Shown here piece by piece: positions 9,301 through 21,002 of a DNA stretch of 64,000 nucleotides (position 1 is the stretch's first letter; the number at the start of each line of letters is the position of its first letter). The notes under the pieces were generated by a model that worked only from the letters and a program-made list of their open reading frames with translations, ran no database searches and was not told where the DNA came from. The translations under genes and the position numbers were made by a program. This stretch comes from Archivesica marissinica (taxonomy: Eukaryota > Mollusca > Bivalvia > Venerida > Vesicomyidae): NCBI GenBank assembly GCA_014843695.1, contig CM026387.1, positions 80,332,661 through 80,396,660 on the forward strand, in the 5' to 3' direction.

Positions 9301-10427
9301 CATTCTAACACGACTTACTTCTAATAATTTTATTCGAGAATCAAAGGAGTATTTTCTTTAACCGCCATTCATTTGGCTTTCGAAATTTCCTCCCGCGTAA
9401 GGGGTGATGACGTTATTTTTTATGGAAAATATCAATCTAGTGCATAAATGAACAAAAGTTGTAACTGATCAATAATTTTATTTATTTTGTCAAATAAAAC
9501 TGTACAGAATAGTAACTCAAACGTTACTTAACAGAAAAACAAGACGGACAAGAGATTATCTGATTCTAAAAATAGCTCACTTCTGCGAATTCCCATGGTA
9601 GTATTTTACAAACATCACGTGACTTTCATTCATAAAACTTTACACGCATTGTATAAATGGAATAGCCAAAACACTGTGCGCGCGCAGCATAGTTCAAGGT
9701 AGGTATATCGCAGAATAACCTGAGGTATATTTTACTCTACAAGTATGTATGTTATTAGCTGGGTCGTGTTAGAATTATTATTAATATCTGGCCCATCTTT
9801 CATGCAGAGCCCGCTTTTGAAATCTATATACAATGAGAGACATTACTGGGTTTTCAATTACCTCCCTTGACAGATAAAGTCCGATATAACCCGAAATATG
9901 TATTGGTCCATTTAGTTGAAAGCCTTTGTTTTTATTGGTGTTCCCTAACCATATGTTGCGGTATGATAAATGTGGTTTTATCAGAAGCATGTTAATTAAT
10001 TTATAATCAATTTCTACAGTAAAGTATCCATTGGATAGGCTGTAGGATATCTGTTGAGATTTAGTAATTTAGTAATTATAAGATAAGAAAACTAATGAAA
10101 ACAGATATCATGTGGTGCAAAGGAAACAACGATAAAAACAGAGGAAGCCGATTAAGAGGACCAATCTACTTTCATGAGTATTCAGGGGCAGTAACTGACT
10201 AATGTCTCTCATTATTTGAGAACCTAGCTGTGTTGCATATAAACTTTTTACCAATAGTGAAAGATATTGGCGCGTAGCGTAAAATAGTGCCAAGCTTTGA
10301 TTTTACGGTTAAGAGCATTTGAAAACTGTTTAAAGGTGATATACGACATCTTTGATGCCACATTGACAAGTCACAAATCGAGTTACAGTCAAACTCCTTT
10401 GCCTTGAACTCTTTGGGGCCATGAATA
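9301..10427. other. Intergenic; partial inverted relation between 9303 and 9776
   Basis: ATTCTAACACGAC near 9302 and GTCGTGTTAGAATTATTA near 9764 are inverted to each other and lie next to family G sequence, so 9141-9780 may be one larger decayed element. Nothing else recognised up to the next array. Confidence 0.4.
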
Positions 10428-11702
10428 ATGGTTCGAGTCATGGGTGGTTCAGAGTCATGGGTGGTTCAGAGTCATGGGTGGTTCACAGTCATGGGTGGTT
10501 CAGAGTCATGGGTGGTTCACAGTCATGGGTGGTTCACAGTCATGGGTGGTTCAAGTCATCATGGGTGGTTCACAGTCATGGGTGGTTCACAGTCATGGGT
10601 GGTTCACAGTCATGGGTGGTTCACAGTCATGGGTGGTTCAAGTCATCTTGGGTGGTTCACAGTCATGGGTGGTTCGAGTCATGGGTGGTTCACAGTCATG
10701 GGTGGTTCAAGTCAGCATGGGTGGTTCACACACAGTCATCATGGTGGTTCAGAGTCATGGGTGGTTCACAGTCATGAGTGGTTCAAGTCATCATGGGTGG
10801 TTCACAGTCATGGGTGGTTCAAGTCATCATGGGTGGTTCAGAGTCATCATGGGTGGTTCAGAGTCATGGGTGGTTCAGTCATGGGTGGTTCAGAGTCATG
10901 GGTGGTTCACAGTCATGGGTGGTTCAGAGTCATGGGTGGTTCTAGTCATGGGTGGTTCAAGTCATCATGGGTGGTTCAGAGTCATCATGGGTGGTTCACA
11001 GTCATGGGTGGTTCACAGTCATGGGTGGTTCACAGTCATGGGTGGTTCACAGTCATGGGTGGTTCAAGTCATCATGGGTGGTTCAGAGTCATGGGTGGTT
11101 CAGTCATGGGTGGTTCAGAGTCATGGGTGGTTCACAGTCATGGGTGGTTCACAGTCATGGGTGGTTCTAGTCATGGGTGGTTCAAGTCATCATGGGTGGT
11201 TCAGAGTCATCATGGGTGGTTCACAGTCATGGGTGGTTCACAGTCATGGGTGGTTCACAGTCATGGGTGGTTCACAGTCATGGGTGGTTCAAGTCATCAT
11301 GGGTGGTTCAGGGTCATCATGGGTGGTTCAGAGTCATGGGTGGTTCAGAGTCATGGGTGGTTCAGAGTCATGGGTGGTTCAGAGTCATGGGTGGTTCACA
11401 GTCATGGGTGGTTCGAGTCATGGGTGGTTCAGTCATGGGTGGTTTGAGTCATCATGGGTGGTTCAGAGTCATGGGTGGTTCAGAGTCATGGGTGGTTCAA
11501 GTCATCATGGGTGGTTCACAGTCATGGGTGGTTCACAGTCATGGGTGGTTCAGAGTCATGGGTGGTTCGAGTCATCATGGGTGGTTCGAGTCATGGGTGG
11601 TTCAGAGTCATCATGGGTGGTTCAGAGTCATGGGTGGTTCGAGTCATCATGGGTGGTTCGAGTCATGGGTGGTTCAGAGTCATCATGGGTGGTTCGAGTC
11701 AT
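10428..11702. repeat. 17/19-bp minisatellite (GGGTGGTTCAGAGTCAT)
   Basis: Roughly 70 copies of GGGTGGTTCAGAGTCAT (17 bp) with variants CACAGTCAT, CGAGTCAT and a 19-bp form containing CATCAT. Mixed unit lengths leave all three plus frames open over long distances (up to 423 codons of GGSxSWVV and HGWF peptides). Read as repeat artefacts, not genes. Confidence 0.92.
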
Positions 11703-11797
11703 GGATAGTCAGTGATAGTAACCCATTTAGAACTAATATATATATACAGGTAGTAGCTTACTGTTGTGTATTGGTCTATGCAATACACCTATATCCT

Positions 11798-12438
11798 TGA
11801 TTGTTGTCTGCATCTAGGACGTAATGATACTCTGATTGTTGTCTGCATCTAGGACGTAATGATACTCTGATTGTTGTCTGCATCTAGGACGTAATGATAC
11901 TCTGATTGTTGTCTGCATCTAGGACGTAATGATACTCATGTACAACGATTTAACACAAGGACATTATCAATAATGCTTCCATCTGATTGTTGTCTGCATC
12001 TAGGACGTAATGATACTCTGATTGTTGTCTGCATCTAGGACATAATGATACTCTGATTGTTGTCTGCATCTAGGACATAATGATACTCTGATTGTTGTCT
12101 GCATCTAGGACGTAATGATACTCTGATTGTTGTCTGCATCTAGGACATAATGATACTCTGATTGTTGTCTGCATCTAGGACATAATGATACTCTGATTGT
12201 TGTCTGCATCTAGGACGTAATGATACTCTGATTGTCGTCTGCATCTAGGACGTAATGATACTCTGATTGTCGTCTGCATCTAGGACGTAATGATACTCTG
12301 ATTGTCGTCTGCAACTAGGACGTAATGATACTCTGATTGTTGTCTGCATCTAGGACGTAATGATACTCTGATTGTTGTCTGCATCTAGGACGTAATGATA
12401 CTCTGATTGTCGTCTGCATCTAGGACGTAATGATACTC
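11798..12438. repeat. 35-bp minisatellite in two blocks (4 and 13 copies)
   Basis: Unit starts GATTGTTGTCTGCATCTAGG and continues ACGTAATGATACTCT. Four copies run to 11937, then a linker with CAACGATTTAACACA, then 13 copies to 12438. The same linker-like sequence follows the last copy, so a block with its flank was duplicated. Confidence 0.9.
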
Positions 12439-13070
12439 ATGCACAACGATTTAACACATGATCAATAATTCTTCCTTATGATTGGCGCCGCTTGTCATCT
12501 GCTTAACCATATTACGTTTGATAAAGTCAGATTTGAGCATTGACCTGTACAAAGAGCACATCATGGATTGTTCACTGTTCCTTTTCTCACTCGATAAACT
12601 TTCTGAGAGTTTTTGCATCAGAGATTGACGGAGATTCGTTTTGTTCCCCATTTTCTGGTAGCCGGCTTAGGTATCCCCCCCCCCATTGCATATCCTTCAC
12701 TAAGTTGCTTGGCGTTAAGATCAGTAGAATTTGGTTCTGACATAGTTATAAGTGTGAAATAGCTTTGTTCTTTACATAATTACATTTAATACCCTTTTAA
12801 ATATGGATAAAAAGCTGCCATGAGCAAAAATCATTAATTTAATGCATGTTCATAGAATATTGATTGCCAATTTGTTGCATGTAAAATGACGGGCGTATAC
12901 TATTGAAAAGACCTGTCAATCAAAGCCGTGAAAGATGAGAATACGTTTTTTGTCAACATTGTCTGTGACATGTGAATCTGGGCACTCGGCTGATTGTGTT
13001 CGAGGTATTAATAGAAGTAGTAATTGATCTGTGAATTTCAGTTCGAATTAATGAAGGTAGAACAAAGCGA
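12439..13070. other. Intergenic, no gene seen
   Basis: Mixed sequence with a C9 run near 12677. No exon borders, tRNA or MITE termini recognised. Confidence 0.35.
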
Positions 13071-13241
13071 TATAGAGATTATTGCCGGGATCAAGCGGCG
13101 CGTTTGAGCAAATGGGGGTATTCTAGTTATAGAGATTATTGCCGGGATCAAGCAACGTGTATGAGCAAATGGGTTTATTCTAGTTATAGAGATTATTGCC
13201 AGGATCAAGCGGCGCGTATGAGCAAATGGGGGTATTCTAGT
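13071..13241. repeat. 57-bp tandem trimer
   Basis: Exactly three 57-bp units starting TATAGAGATTATTGCCGGGA and ending TATTCTAGT. They differ at about five positions. Confidence 0.85.
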
Positions 13242-13444
13242 TAACCGAGTTCGAGGCAACGAAGATCGACTGTATCTCTTACATGTAAGTGATTAATATA
13301 TAGATGGGCATTCAAATTGCTGCACTTTCTTGAAATACTTCATTATAAATTACTGCATGGATTCACAATACAATCCACTGTATCTGTTAACTTTTTGTAA
13401 CTGATGCCATCAAGGTCATTATACGCTTTGTTTATATCAGGTAT

Positions 13445-13670
13445 TTAACCCATTCAACACCAAGTAACTCACATGGACTGGTCCATGATATTCATAAACC
13501 AATAAATGAATCAGAAAATCACATTTGGACATGTTCATTTATCAAAATGGGTAATTATGTCTAAAAATAGTCATATCACTGGCAAAAAGTGCAGATCCTG
13601 ATGAGACGGCTCGTCTGGATCTACACTTTTTGTAAGCCTATTTAGAGGTCTGTGGTGTTGAAAGGGTTAA
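13445..13670 (-). mobile_element. piggyBac-like MITE (family A), copy 4
   Basis: TTAACCCATTCAACACCAAG to GGTGTTGAAAGGGTTAA with TTAA at both borders. The interior palindrome is shortened compared with 3858-4101 (one GAGCCGGCTC arm lost). Confidence 0.75.
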
Positions 13671-14198
13671 GGGCATCACTAGTACTGATTATTTGTGTTT
13701 GTTTTCACATGTTATATTTTGTTAATTTCGCATACATTCAGAAATGATGTATTAGTGTCATCAACGTTGAGAAATATGTATGTAGGCAATTTGCTTTTTC
13801 TATGTTAGCATATTTCCTATCTCCATTTGGAAGAGTTGTAATCGGGAATTACCTATCAAGCTTTATTTTGTTTTACATGTCTCCAATATTTTCGTTTTTT
13901 ATTTGTTGATACTAGCACAAATAGAGCATTACAAACAGTAATAATAGCATGTCATCATCATCATCATTGATAGTTAATATTCATCATCATCATAATCTTC
14001 CGTGAGAAAGGCTAGCAGTACAATCCTAGCATTATTTTATGGTCATTTTACGCAGGAAGAGCATTTACCAAATCGTAATAACCTCGATTACAGTTAACAT
14101 CATAATCACCTTCATCATCATCATCACTGCATTTTGTATTGCCATCTTGCAACATTTATACTAACATGAATTACATTTTACTGATAATTTAATCACTC
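13671..14198. other. Intergenic with ATC/CAT microsatellite traces
   Basis: Short (CAT)n runs near 13951, 13981 and 14110. No gene recognised. Confidence 0.4.
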
Positions 14199-14199
14199 T

Positions 14200-16890
14200 A
14201 TTGTTCTTGTTATGGGGAACTGAAGTAGGAACAGTGACCTATTGTTCTTCTTGTGGGGAACTGAAGTAGGAACAGTGACCTATTGTTCTTCTTGTGGGGA
14301 ACTGAAGTAGGAACAATGACCTCTTGTTCTTCTTGTGGGGAACTGAAGTAGGAACAGTGACCTATTGTTCTTCTTGTGGGGAACTGAAGTAGGAACAGTG
14401 ACCTATTGTTCTTCTTGTGGGGAACAGAAGTAGGAACAGTGACCTATTGTTCTTCTTGTGGGGAACAGAAGTAGGAACAGTGACCTATTGTTCTTCTTGT
14501 GGGGAACAGAAGTAGGAACAGTGACCTATTGTTCTTCTTGTGGGGAACAGAAGTAGGAACAATGACCTATTGTTCTTCCTGTGGGGAACAGAAGTAGGAA
14601 CAGTGATCTATTGTTCTTCCTGTGGGGAACAGAAGTAGGAACAGTGACCTATTGTTCTTCTTGTGGGGAACATAAGTAGGAACAATGACCTATTGTTCTT
14701 CTTGTGGGGAACAGAAGTAGGAACAATGACCTATTGTTCTTCTTGTGGGGAACAGAAGTAGGAACAATGACCTATTGTTCTTCCTGTGGGGAACATAAGT
14801 AGGAACCATGACCTATTGTTCTTCCTGTGGGGAACAGAAGTAGGAACAATGACCTATTGTTCTTCTTGTGGGGAACAGAAGTAGGAACAATGACCTATTG
14901 TTCTTTCTGTGGGGAACAGAAGTAGGAACAATGACCTATTGTTCTTCTTGTGGGGAACAGAAGTAGGAACAGTGATCTATTGTTCTTCCTGTGGGGAACA
15001 GAAGTAGGAACAGTGACCTATTGTTCTTCTTGTGGGGAACAGTTCTTCTTGTGGGGAACAGAAGTAGGAACAATGACCTATTGTTCTTCCTGTGGGGAAC
15101 AGAAGTAGGAACAATGACCTATTGTACTTGTTGTGGGGAACAGAAGTAGGAACAATGACCTATTGTTCTCCTATTGTTCTTCCTGTGGGGAACAGAAGTA
15201 GGAACAATGACCTATTGTTCTTCCTGTGGGGAACAGTTCTTCTTGTGGGGAACTGAAGTAGGAACAATGACCTATTGTTCTTCCTGTGGGGAACAGAAGT
15301 AGGAACAATGACCTATTGTACTTGTTGTGGGGAACAGAAGTAGGAACAATGACCTATTGTTCTTCCTGTGGGGAACAGAAGTAGGAACAGTGACCTATTG
15401 TTCTTCCTGTGGGGAACAGTTCTTCTTGTGGGGAACAGAAGTAGGAACAATGACCTCTTGTTATTGTGGGGAACAGAAGTATGAACAATGACCCTGGGTC
15501 CATGCTGCTTCCAATTCAGTAGTGGGGCGACCATCCCCTACCCAGCGGGTCCTCAGGTGGCGGATAGGGGAAACGGCCCTCAGATATGGGGGTTAGCTGT
15601 GAATCAAATAAGCAGTCCCGGACCATATGGCGGTGTACCTACCAGGACGGGGCAGGATAGCACATGGCAAAGCTACTCCTATTAAATACTCCACGTGTCC
15701 CACAACGGGTGCATCAGGCGAACATATGGACCGCCTTAAAAGTCCTAGCCTAAGGGTGAGGTAACCCCAACAGAAACCTCGAATGCTGAAGCCGGAAGTA
15801 CTGGGCCGCACGGCGCATTCTAATAAACCACGGTACTACGCATAACGCAACATGAATCACAATGACAGAACAATGACCTATTGTTCTTCCTGTGGGGAAC
15901 AGCAGTAGGAACAGTGACCTATTGTTCTTGTTGTGAGGAACTGAAGTAGGAACAATGACCTCTTGTGGGGAACTGAAGTAGGAACAGTGATCTATTGTTC
16001 TTCTTGTTGGGAACTGAAGTAGGAACAGTGACCTATTGTTCTTCTTATGGGGAACAGAAGTAGGAACAATGACCTATTGTTCTTCCTGTGGGGAACAGAA
16101 GTAGGAACAGTGACCTATTGTTCTTCCTGTGGGGAACAGAAGTAGGAACAATGACCTATTGTTCTTCCTGTGGAGAACAGAAGTAGGAACAGTGACCTAT
16201 TGTACTTGTTGTGGGGAACAGAAGTAGGAACAGTGACCTATTGTTCTTCTTGTGGGGAACAGAAGTAGGAACAATGACCTATTGTTCTTCTTGTGGGGAA
16301 CTGAAGTAGGAACAGTGATCTATTGTTCTTCTTGTGGGGAACTGAAGTAGGAACAGTGATCTATTGTTCTTCTTGTGGGAAACTGAAGTAGGAACAGTGA
16401 CCTATTGTTCTTCTTGTGGGGAACTGAAGTAGGAACAGTGACCTATTGTTCTTCCTGTGGGGAACAGAAGTAGGAACAGTGACCTATTGTTCTTGTGGGG
16501 AACTGAAGTTGGAACAATGACCTATTGTTCTTGTGGGAAACAGAAGTAGGAACAGTGACCTATTGCTCTTCCTGTGGGGAACATAAGTAGTAACAATGAC
16601 CTATTGTTCTTCTTGGGGGAACAGAATTAGGAACAATGACCTATTGTTCTTCCTGTGGGGAACAGAAGTAGGAACAATGACCTATTATTCTTCCTGTGGG
16701 GAACAGAAGTAGGAACAATGACCTATTGTTCTTCTTGTGGGGAACAGAAGTAGGAACACTGACCTATTGTTCTTCTTGGTGGGAACAGAAGTAGGAACAA
16801 TGACCTATTGTTCTTCTTGGGGGTGAACAAAAGTAGGAACAGTTTCTTCTGTGTGAGGGGGGGTTGAACATAACTAGGAACAATGACCTG
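14200..16890. repeat. 41-bp minisatellite (TATTGTTCTTCTTGTGGGGA...), interrupted
   Basis: About 55 copies of a 41-bp unit: TATTGTTCTTCTTGTGGGG, AACTGAAGTAGG and AACAGTGACC. Sub-variants (CTGAAG/CAGAAG, CTTCTT/CTTCCT, CAGTGA/CAATGA) are interspersed, and several units are truncated. The array is split by a foreign 374-bp segment at 15494-15867 and ends in a family E fragment. Confidence 0.92.
15494..15867. mobile_element. 374-bp insertion within the 41-bp array
   Basis: Single-copy, GC-rich sequence unlike the array, starting CTGGGTCCATGCTGC and ending AATCACAATGACA. GAACAATGACC occurs directly before (15483-15493) and again directly after (15868-15878), so the array resumes as if an 11-bp target had been duplicated. 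It contains GGTGGCGGATAGGGG and AGTACTGGGCCGCACGGCG, which look like a non-LTR retrotransposon leader, but no reverse transcriptase is present, so the class is unproved. Confidence 0.55.
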
Positions 16891-16962
16891 TTTCTGGGAG
16901 AAGTGGGGCACCCAGGGGGCGAAGTCAGGGTCCCTAGGGCGACTATTTCCTGCAATGTGGAG
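16891..16962 (+). mobile_element. Family E MITE fragment
   Basis: GGGAGAAGTGGGGC, GGGCGAAGTCAGGGTCCC and TAGGGCGAC match the right half of the fuller copies at 19494-19791 and 58220-58542. The terminus is lost. Confidence 0.6.
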
Positions 16963-17261
16963 CACCAGTGACGCGGTAGTATCGAGTTAGAATATCAGCT
17001 ACATTTGTCAAGATAATGAAGGAAGTTACGGCCAAGTGTTGCTTACAAAATTTTGATATTGCAAAATGTGCTGTCAACATATATGTCAATGTGGAACACT
17101 AGTGGCAAGAGTATTGTGCTCGAATATCAGCTAAATATGGCAAGAAGTGATGGGAAAGTGGTTATTACAATTACTTGACCTCGAAACATGCCCGGGTGAA
17201 GGTCAAAATTTATAATGGTATGTGACAGAGACTAGACAAAAGTGTGATGCACTGTTGAGTG

Positions 17262-17548
17262 TGTGTTTTACGTTTATTTATCGTCGCTACCGGTTGCCCA
17301 TATGAGCGACGCCTCCTGAAGAGATTAGTAATTTTAGATTTTGGAGGATAGTGCAATGATACAGACAGAGACCCATTACAGAGTCTCCTCTGGTTCTTTT
17401 ACGTGCACGGTGTAAAGCACCGACACGAGACCTCGGTTTAACGTCCCATCTGAAAGACTGTTAATTGTATTAGGGTCAGACGGGAGATTGAACCTGCGAT
17501 CCCTGGATTACCAGCCCAGCATTTTACCACTGGGCTACAGATCTGTCT
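17262..17548 (-). mobile_element. tRNA-SINE type III
   Basis: On the minus strand the head begins ACAGATCTGTAGCCCAGTGG, with an A-box-like stretch and B box (GCAGGTTCAATCTCCC). The body carries CTCTGTCTGTATCATTGC and the 3' end ATGGGCAACCGGTAGCGACG with AAATAAACGTAAA. The sister copy at 39769-40012 is on the plus strand. Confidence 0.7.
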
Positions 17549-17934
17549 GTTGCACTATTGAGATGACAATGATGAAGCATATAGCAGCCAGTACTACAAC
17601 AACAGCAAGAGCGATCTACACACACATCTTCAATGTATCTCATTTTCATGTACAGGTAAATATATATTTGTAATTTTGTTACTTTTTCAATATCAGCTGC
17701 AGATCATTTTCTTTAGGGAAATCGGTACCAACCGACAAATATCGACAAACAAGAAATGCCCGTTTGCTTATACCATTTCACTTGTTAGGTCACAAATTCT
17801 ACAAGACAAAATTCCGGACGATTGTAAAACGAAAGAATGAATTCCATTTAATGTTTATTTCTATTTATATACATACAAAACTCGTACACAAAATAATAAA
17901 GACATTATGATATTAGACTAAGACCGTTACAATA

Positions 17935-18183
17935 GTTTGGCTGTCCGATTAGCACGTTCGCATCTCATCAATGCAACCAGGGTTCGATTCTCAGACCGGG
18001 AAGTATGCGAGATGGTACGGTGGTCGCCAGATAGGACAGGTGGGTTTTCTCCGGAAACTCCGGTTTCCTCCCACACCAATGACCACATTTACATATTCAT
18101 CCGCACCAACGAGAGTGATTAGTATAAGTTGTTAAAGCTTGTTTCACAATCATTGTAAAAATAAATAAAGTTTAAACTTTACA
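17935..18183 (+). mobile_element. tRNA-SINE type I, near full length, plus strand
   Basis: Head TTTGGCTGTCCGATTAGCAC with B box GGGTTCGATTCTCAG, body GTGGGTTTTCTCCGGAAACT and TTTCCTCCCACACCAATGAC, tail AAATAAATAAAGTTTAAACT. Best reference copy of this family in the window. Confidence 0.78.
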
Positions 18184-18220
18184 ATAGTTTTCATCACAAA
18201 ATGAAGAGTACAGATTTGTA

Positions 18221-18345
18221 TATGCACGTATGTACATATAACTGTACATGCAACGTACATACATCTGTACATGCAACATACATACATCTGTACATGCAAC
18301 ATACGTACATCTGTACATGCAACGTACGTACATCTGTACATACAA
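18221..18345. repeat. 22-bp minisatellite (TACATCTGTACATGCAACGT)
   Basis: About five copies built from TACATCTGTACATGCAAC plus ATAC or GTAC, containing the TACATGTA-like word common across the window. Confidence 0.8.
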
Positions 18346-18847
18346 CATCACCAGTCACATTCTGGTATATTTCTGCCTATAACTAAAGGAAAAAGAACAT
18401 ACAAAACCAATTCCAGAAACATTCGGGCGGAACAGGGGAAATAAAATGTTGTAAACTCTTTCCATATAAATCTGGGGAATTTTCACGGAAAATCCGAAGG
18501 TAGTCATTCCGCCATTTGCATTTAAAGGCTCTCGATGCCTTTAATTTTACCTAACGGACACTTAGATTTGTCAATATACAACCACTAACATACATGATAA
18601 GCCATGTTTACTAACTAATTCCCAGTGTCTATGAATACCTTGTGGTGTACATGCCATCTATATATACATGTAACTTGTGTGCGCGTAGACAATCTGCAGT
18701 CGAAATGAGCACATGGGAGTCACAGCTACAAATATGTGTGTTACGCTTCATTTTATTGTAAGAACAAACGTAATAATTGTTTTCCAATGTATGCTATAAA
18801 ACTAATCGGTGCTGCACCAAGATTTTACGAGATTTCATTGCATGTGT

Positions 18848-19079
18848 CAGGGTTCATTCTAGGTCAGAATTTTTGGGAGAAGTGAGAAAGCGCATGATCG
18901 CTTCCTTAAATGGTGTTCTTTAATATACTTCTGCAAAAGAGTGCTTTATAATGGGCCAGTGTATCTTACTAGACAACATTTTGTTTGAAAATCGTAAAAA
19001 CCAAAATATATTTTTAGGGAGAAGTCAAGGTCCCTAGGGCAACAATTTCGCCCACATCGCCCTCTAGAATGATCCCTGA
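18848..19079 (+). mobile_element. Family E MITE (CAGGG ends), internally deleted
   Basis: Ends CAGGGTTCATTCTAGGTC and CTCTAGAATGATCCCTG are inverted. ATGTGT occurs on both sides (…ATGTGT|CAGGG and CCCTG|ATGTGT), a likely 6-bp target duplication. About 70 bp are missing relative to 19494-19791. Confidence 0.7.
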
Positions 19080-19493
19080 TGTGTTATGACTCTATATTCC
19101 TGATTTACCATATATTCCCGGCCAGAAGTCGACCTTTTAATCATCCATAATAATATCTAGACTTATGGCCAAGAAACAAGCAAAACAAAATATTGAACCT
19201 TTTTTTATTTGTTGGAACTTTGTTTTATTTGTTTTAATATAACATTTGTCTTAGAACATTATTTACATTATAAACCATAGAAAAACCTGATGCAATTTTT
19301 TACAAATGACTTGTACAACAGCGATTGTTTTTTATTATATGTAATGGAATAAACTCGACAGATATCTCAAATTGAGCCCAGTTTCATTCAAAAATGAGAG
19401 AAAAAACCATGGTCTTGAGTCCATAAAGTGCTCCGGCATTATCGAAGAATCCAACTTAAATCATCTTTTTGAAGCCAAAATGTGACCCTGACA

Positions 19494-19791
19494 CAGGGTT
19501 CATTCTAGGTCAGAATTTTTGGGAGAAGTGAGAAAGCGCGTGATCGCTTCCTTAAATGGTGTTCTTTAATATACTTCTGCAAAATAGGGTTAAAATGCAC
19601 AGTACAACCATTAAATACAACATTTGAATAGAAGGAGTGCTTTATAATGGGCCAGTGTATCTTACTAGACAAAATTTTGTTAGCAATTCGTAAAAACCAA
19701 AAAATATTTTTTTTTTAGGGAGAAGTGGGGCCCCCAGAGGGCGAAGTCAGGGTCCATAGGGTGACAATTTCGCCCACTAAACTGATCCCTG
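19494..19791 (+). mobile_element. Family E MITE (CAGGG ends)
   Basis: Left end CAGGGTTCATTCTAGGTC, interior GAGAAGTGAGAAAGCGCG and GGGCGAAGTCAGGGTCC, right end ACTGATCCCTG. CTGACA flanks both sides, consistent with a 6-bp target duplication. No coding capacity. Confidence 0.72.
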
Positions 19792-21002
19792 CTGACATAT
19801 GGCCGGGAATATACGATAAGTGTCCCTACTATAAAACTAATACGACTCGCTAATAATTAGCAGACATCTCTAAACCAAACGAGTAGTGCTAAAAGGAGTA
19901 CATGTGTGCTGGGTAGAATAATGCTGGATACATAATATCTTCCTTGGTACCCATGCTTAAATGTTATTGAGGTTTATGTTTTAATTTTTCACAGAGTACT
20001 TGGTAGTGTTAAATCTCCATATCTGAAATTTGCTCTTTTTAGCCCCAAATTTCGCAATCGGTCAACTAATTGTTGATGATACGGAATGTTTGTGTTTTTT
20101 ATTCTGTGAAAGTCTTATGTGAAGGAATTCTAGAGACTAGATCGACATCAATCGTGCTTCATCAGTTCTATGGTGCAGGACCCACCTGAAAGTACACCGA
20201 GGAACACACGTATAAAATAGGTACAGTACATAGATTAAGAAGTTTCAAATTTATTGACATAATCAGCAACTATATTGCCTTTGGCCATTTACAATGATAG
20301 AAATATGACAAAGACATCATAAAACATGTTACATATATACATATATAAACAAATACAATACATTTAAGAAACAGTAGTAATTGACAGGGTATTACTACGT
20401 AACGACATAGTTTCTTTGATGTACTTACAATTGATGGCCATGCTATGGAGCCCAAATATTTCAATCTTATATCTCTGTATTTTTCACAACATAATATAAA
20501 ATGTTATTCTGATTCAATTACATTTTGATTGCATAATTTACTTAATCTATTGTTTCTATCAATACCATTAAAACTTCCAAATTAACAAGACAATCAGCAG
20601 ACTAATCGGTCTCATGAAATATTGCCATTCACGATGGAAGTACCTCTTTGAAAATTTCACTACCGTCATTTGCTATGTATAACGCGCACTTTTATTACTG
20701 AAATCCTTGAGGAATTTGTCTAGTGCACATTATACACGGGTACAGCCTTCACAACATTTTTTTCCAGGCGAAATTTCGACCCACATCGTCTCCACGGTAA
20801 TAACAAATATGAGCTATGTTTACACAAATATGTAATAGGCACCTTGGACATCATAGAGTTGCCCTTCAATGTCCCATGTATATACATATTTTATATGTCT
20901 CCCATTGCAATGATAGGTGACTACCCCTTGGGCACATTTACCAACTGATGTACTACTACTAGCTGTGCCCAACGATATGCAGAAGATGTACCAATATTCT
21001 CA
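19792..21002. other. AT-rich intergenic, no gene seen
   Basis: No convincing exons or RNA genes on either strand. The sequence is unique-looking, with TA-rich stretches near 20320-20350. Confidence 0.35.

Noticed and set aside
10428..11715. Plus-strand frames of up to 423 codons (GGSESWVV repeats)
   Set aside because: All three frames are open through a 17/19-bp minisatellite; no signal peptide, exon borders or unique sequence.
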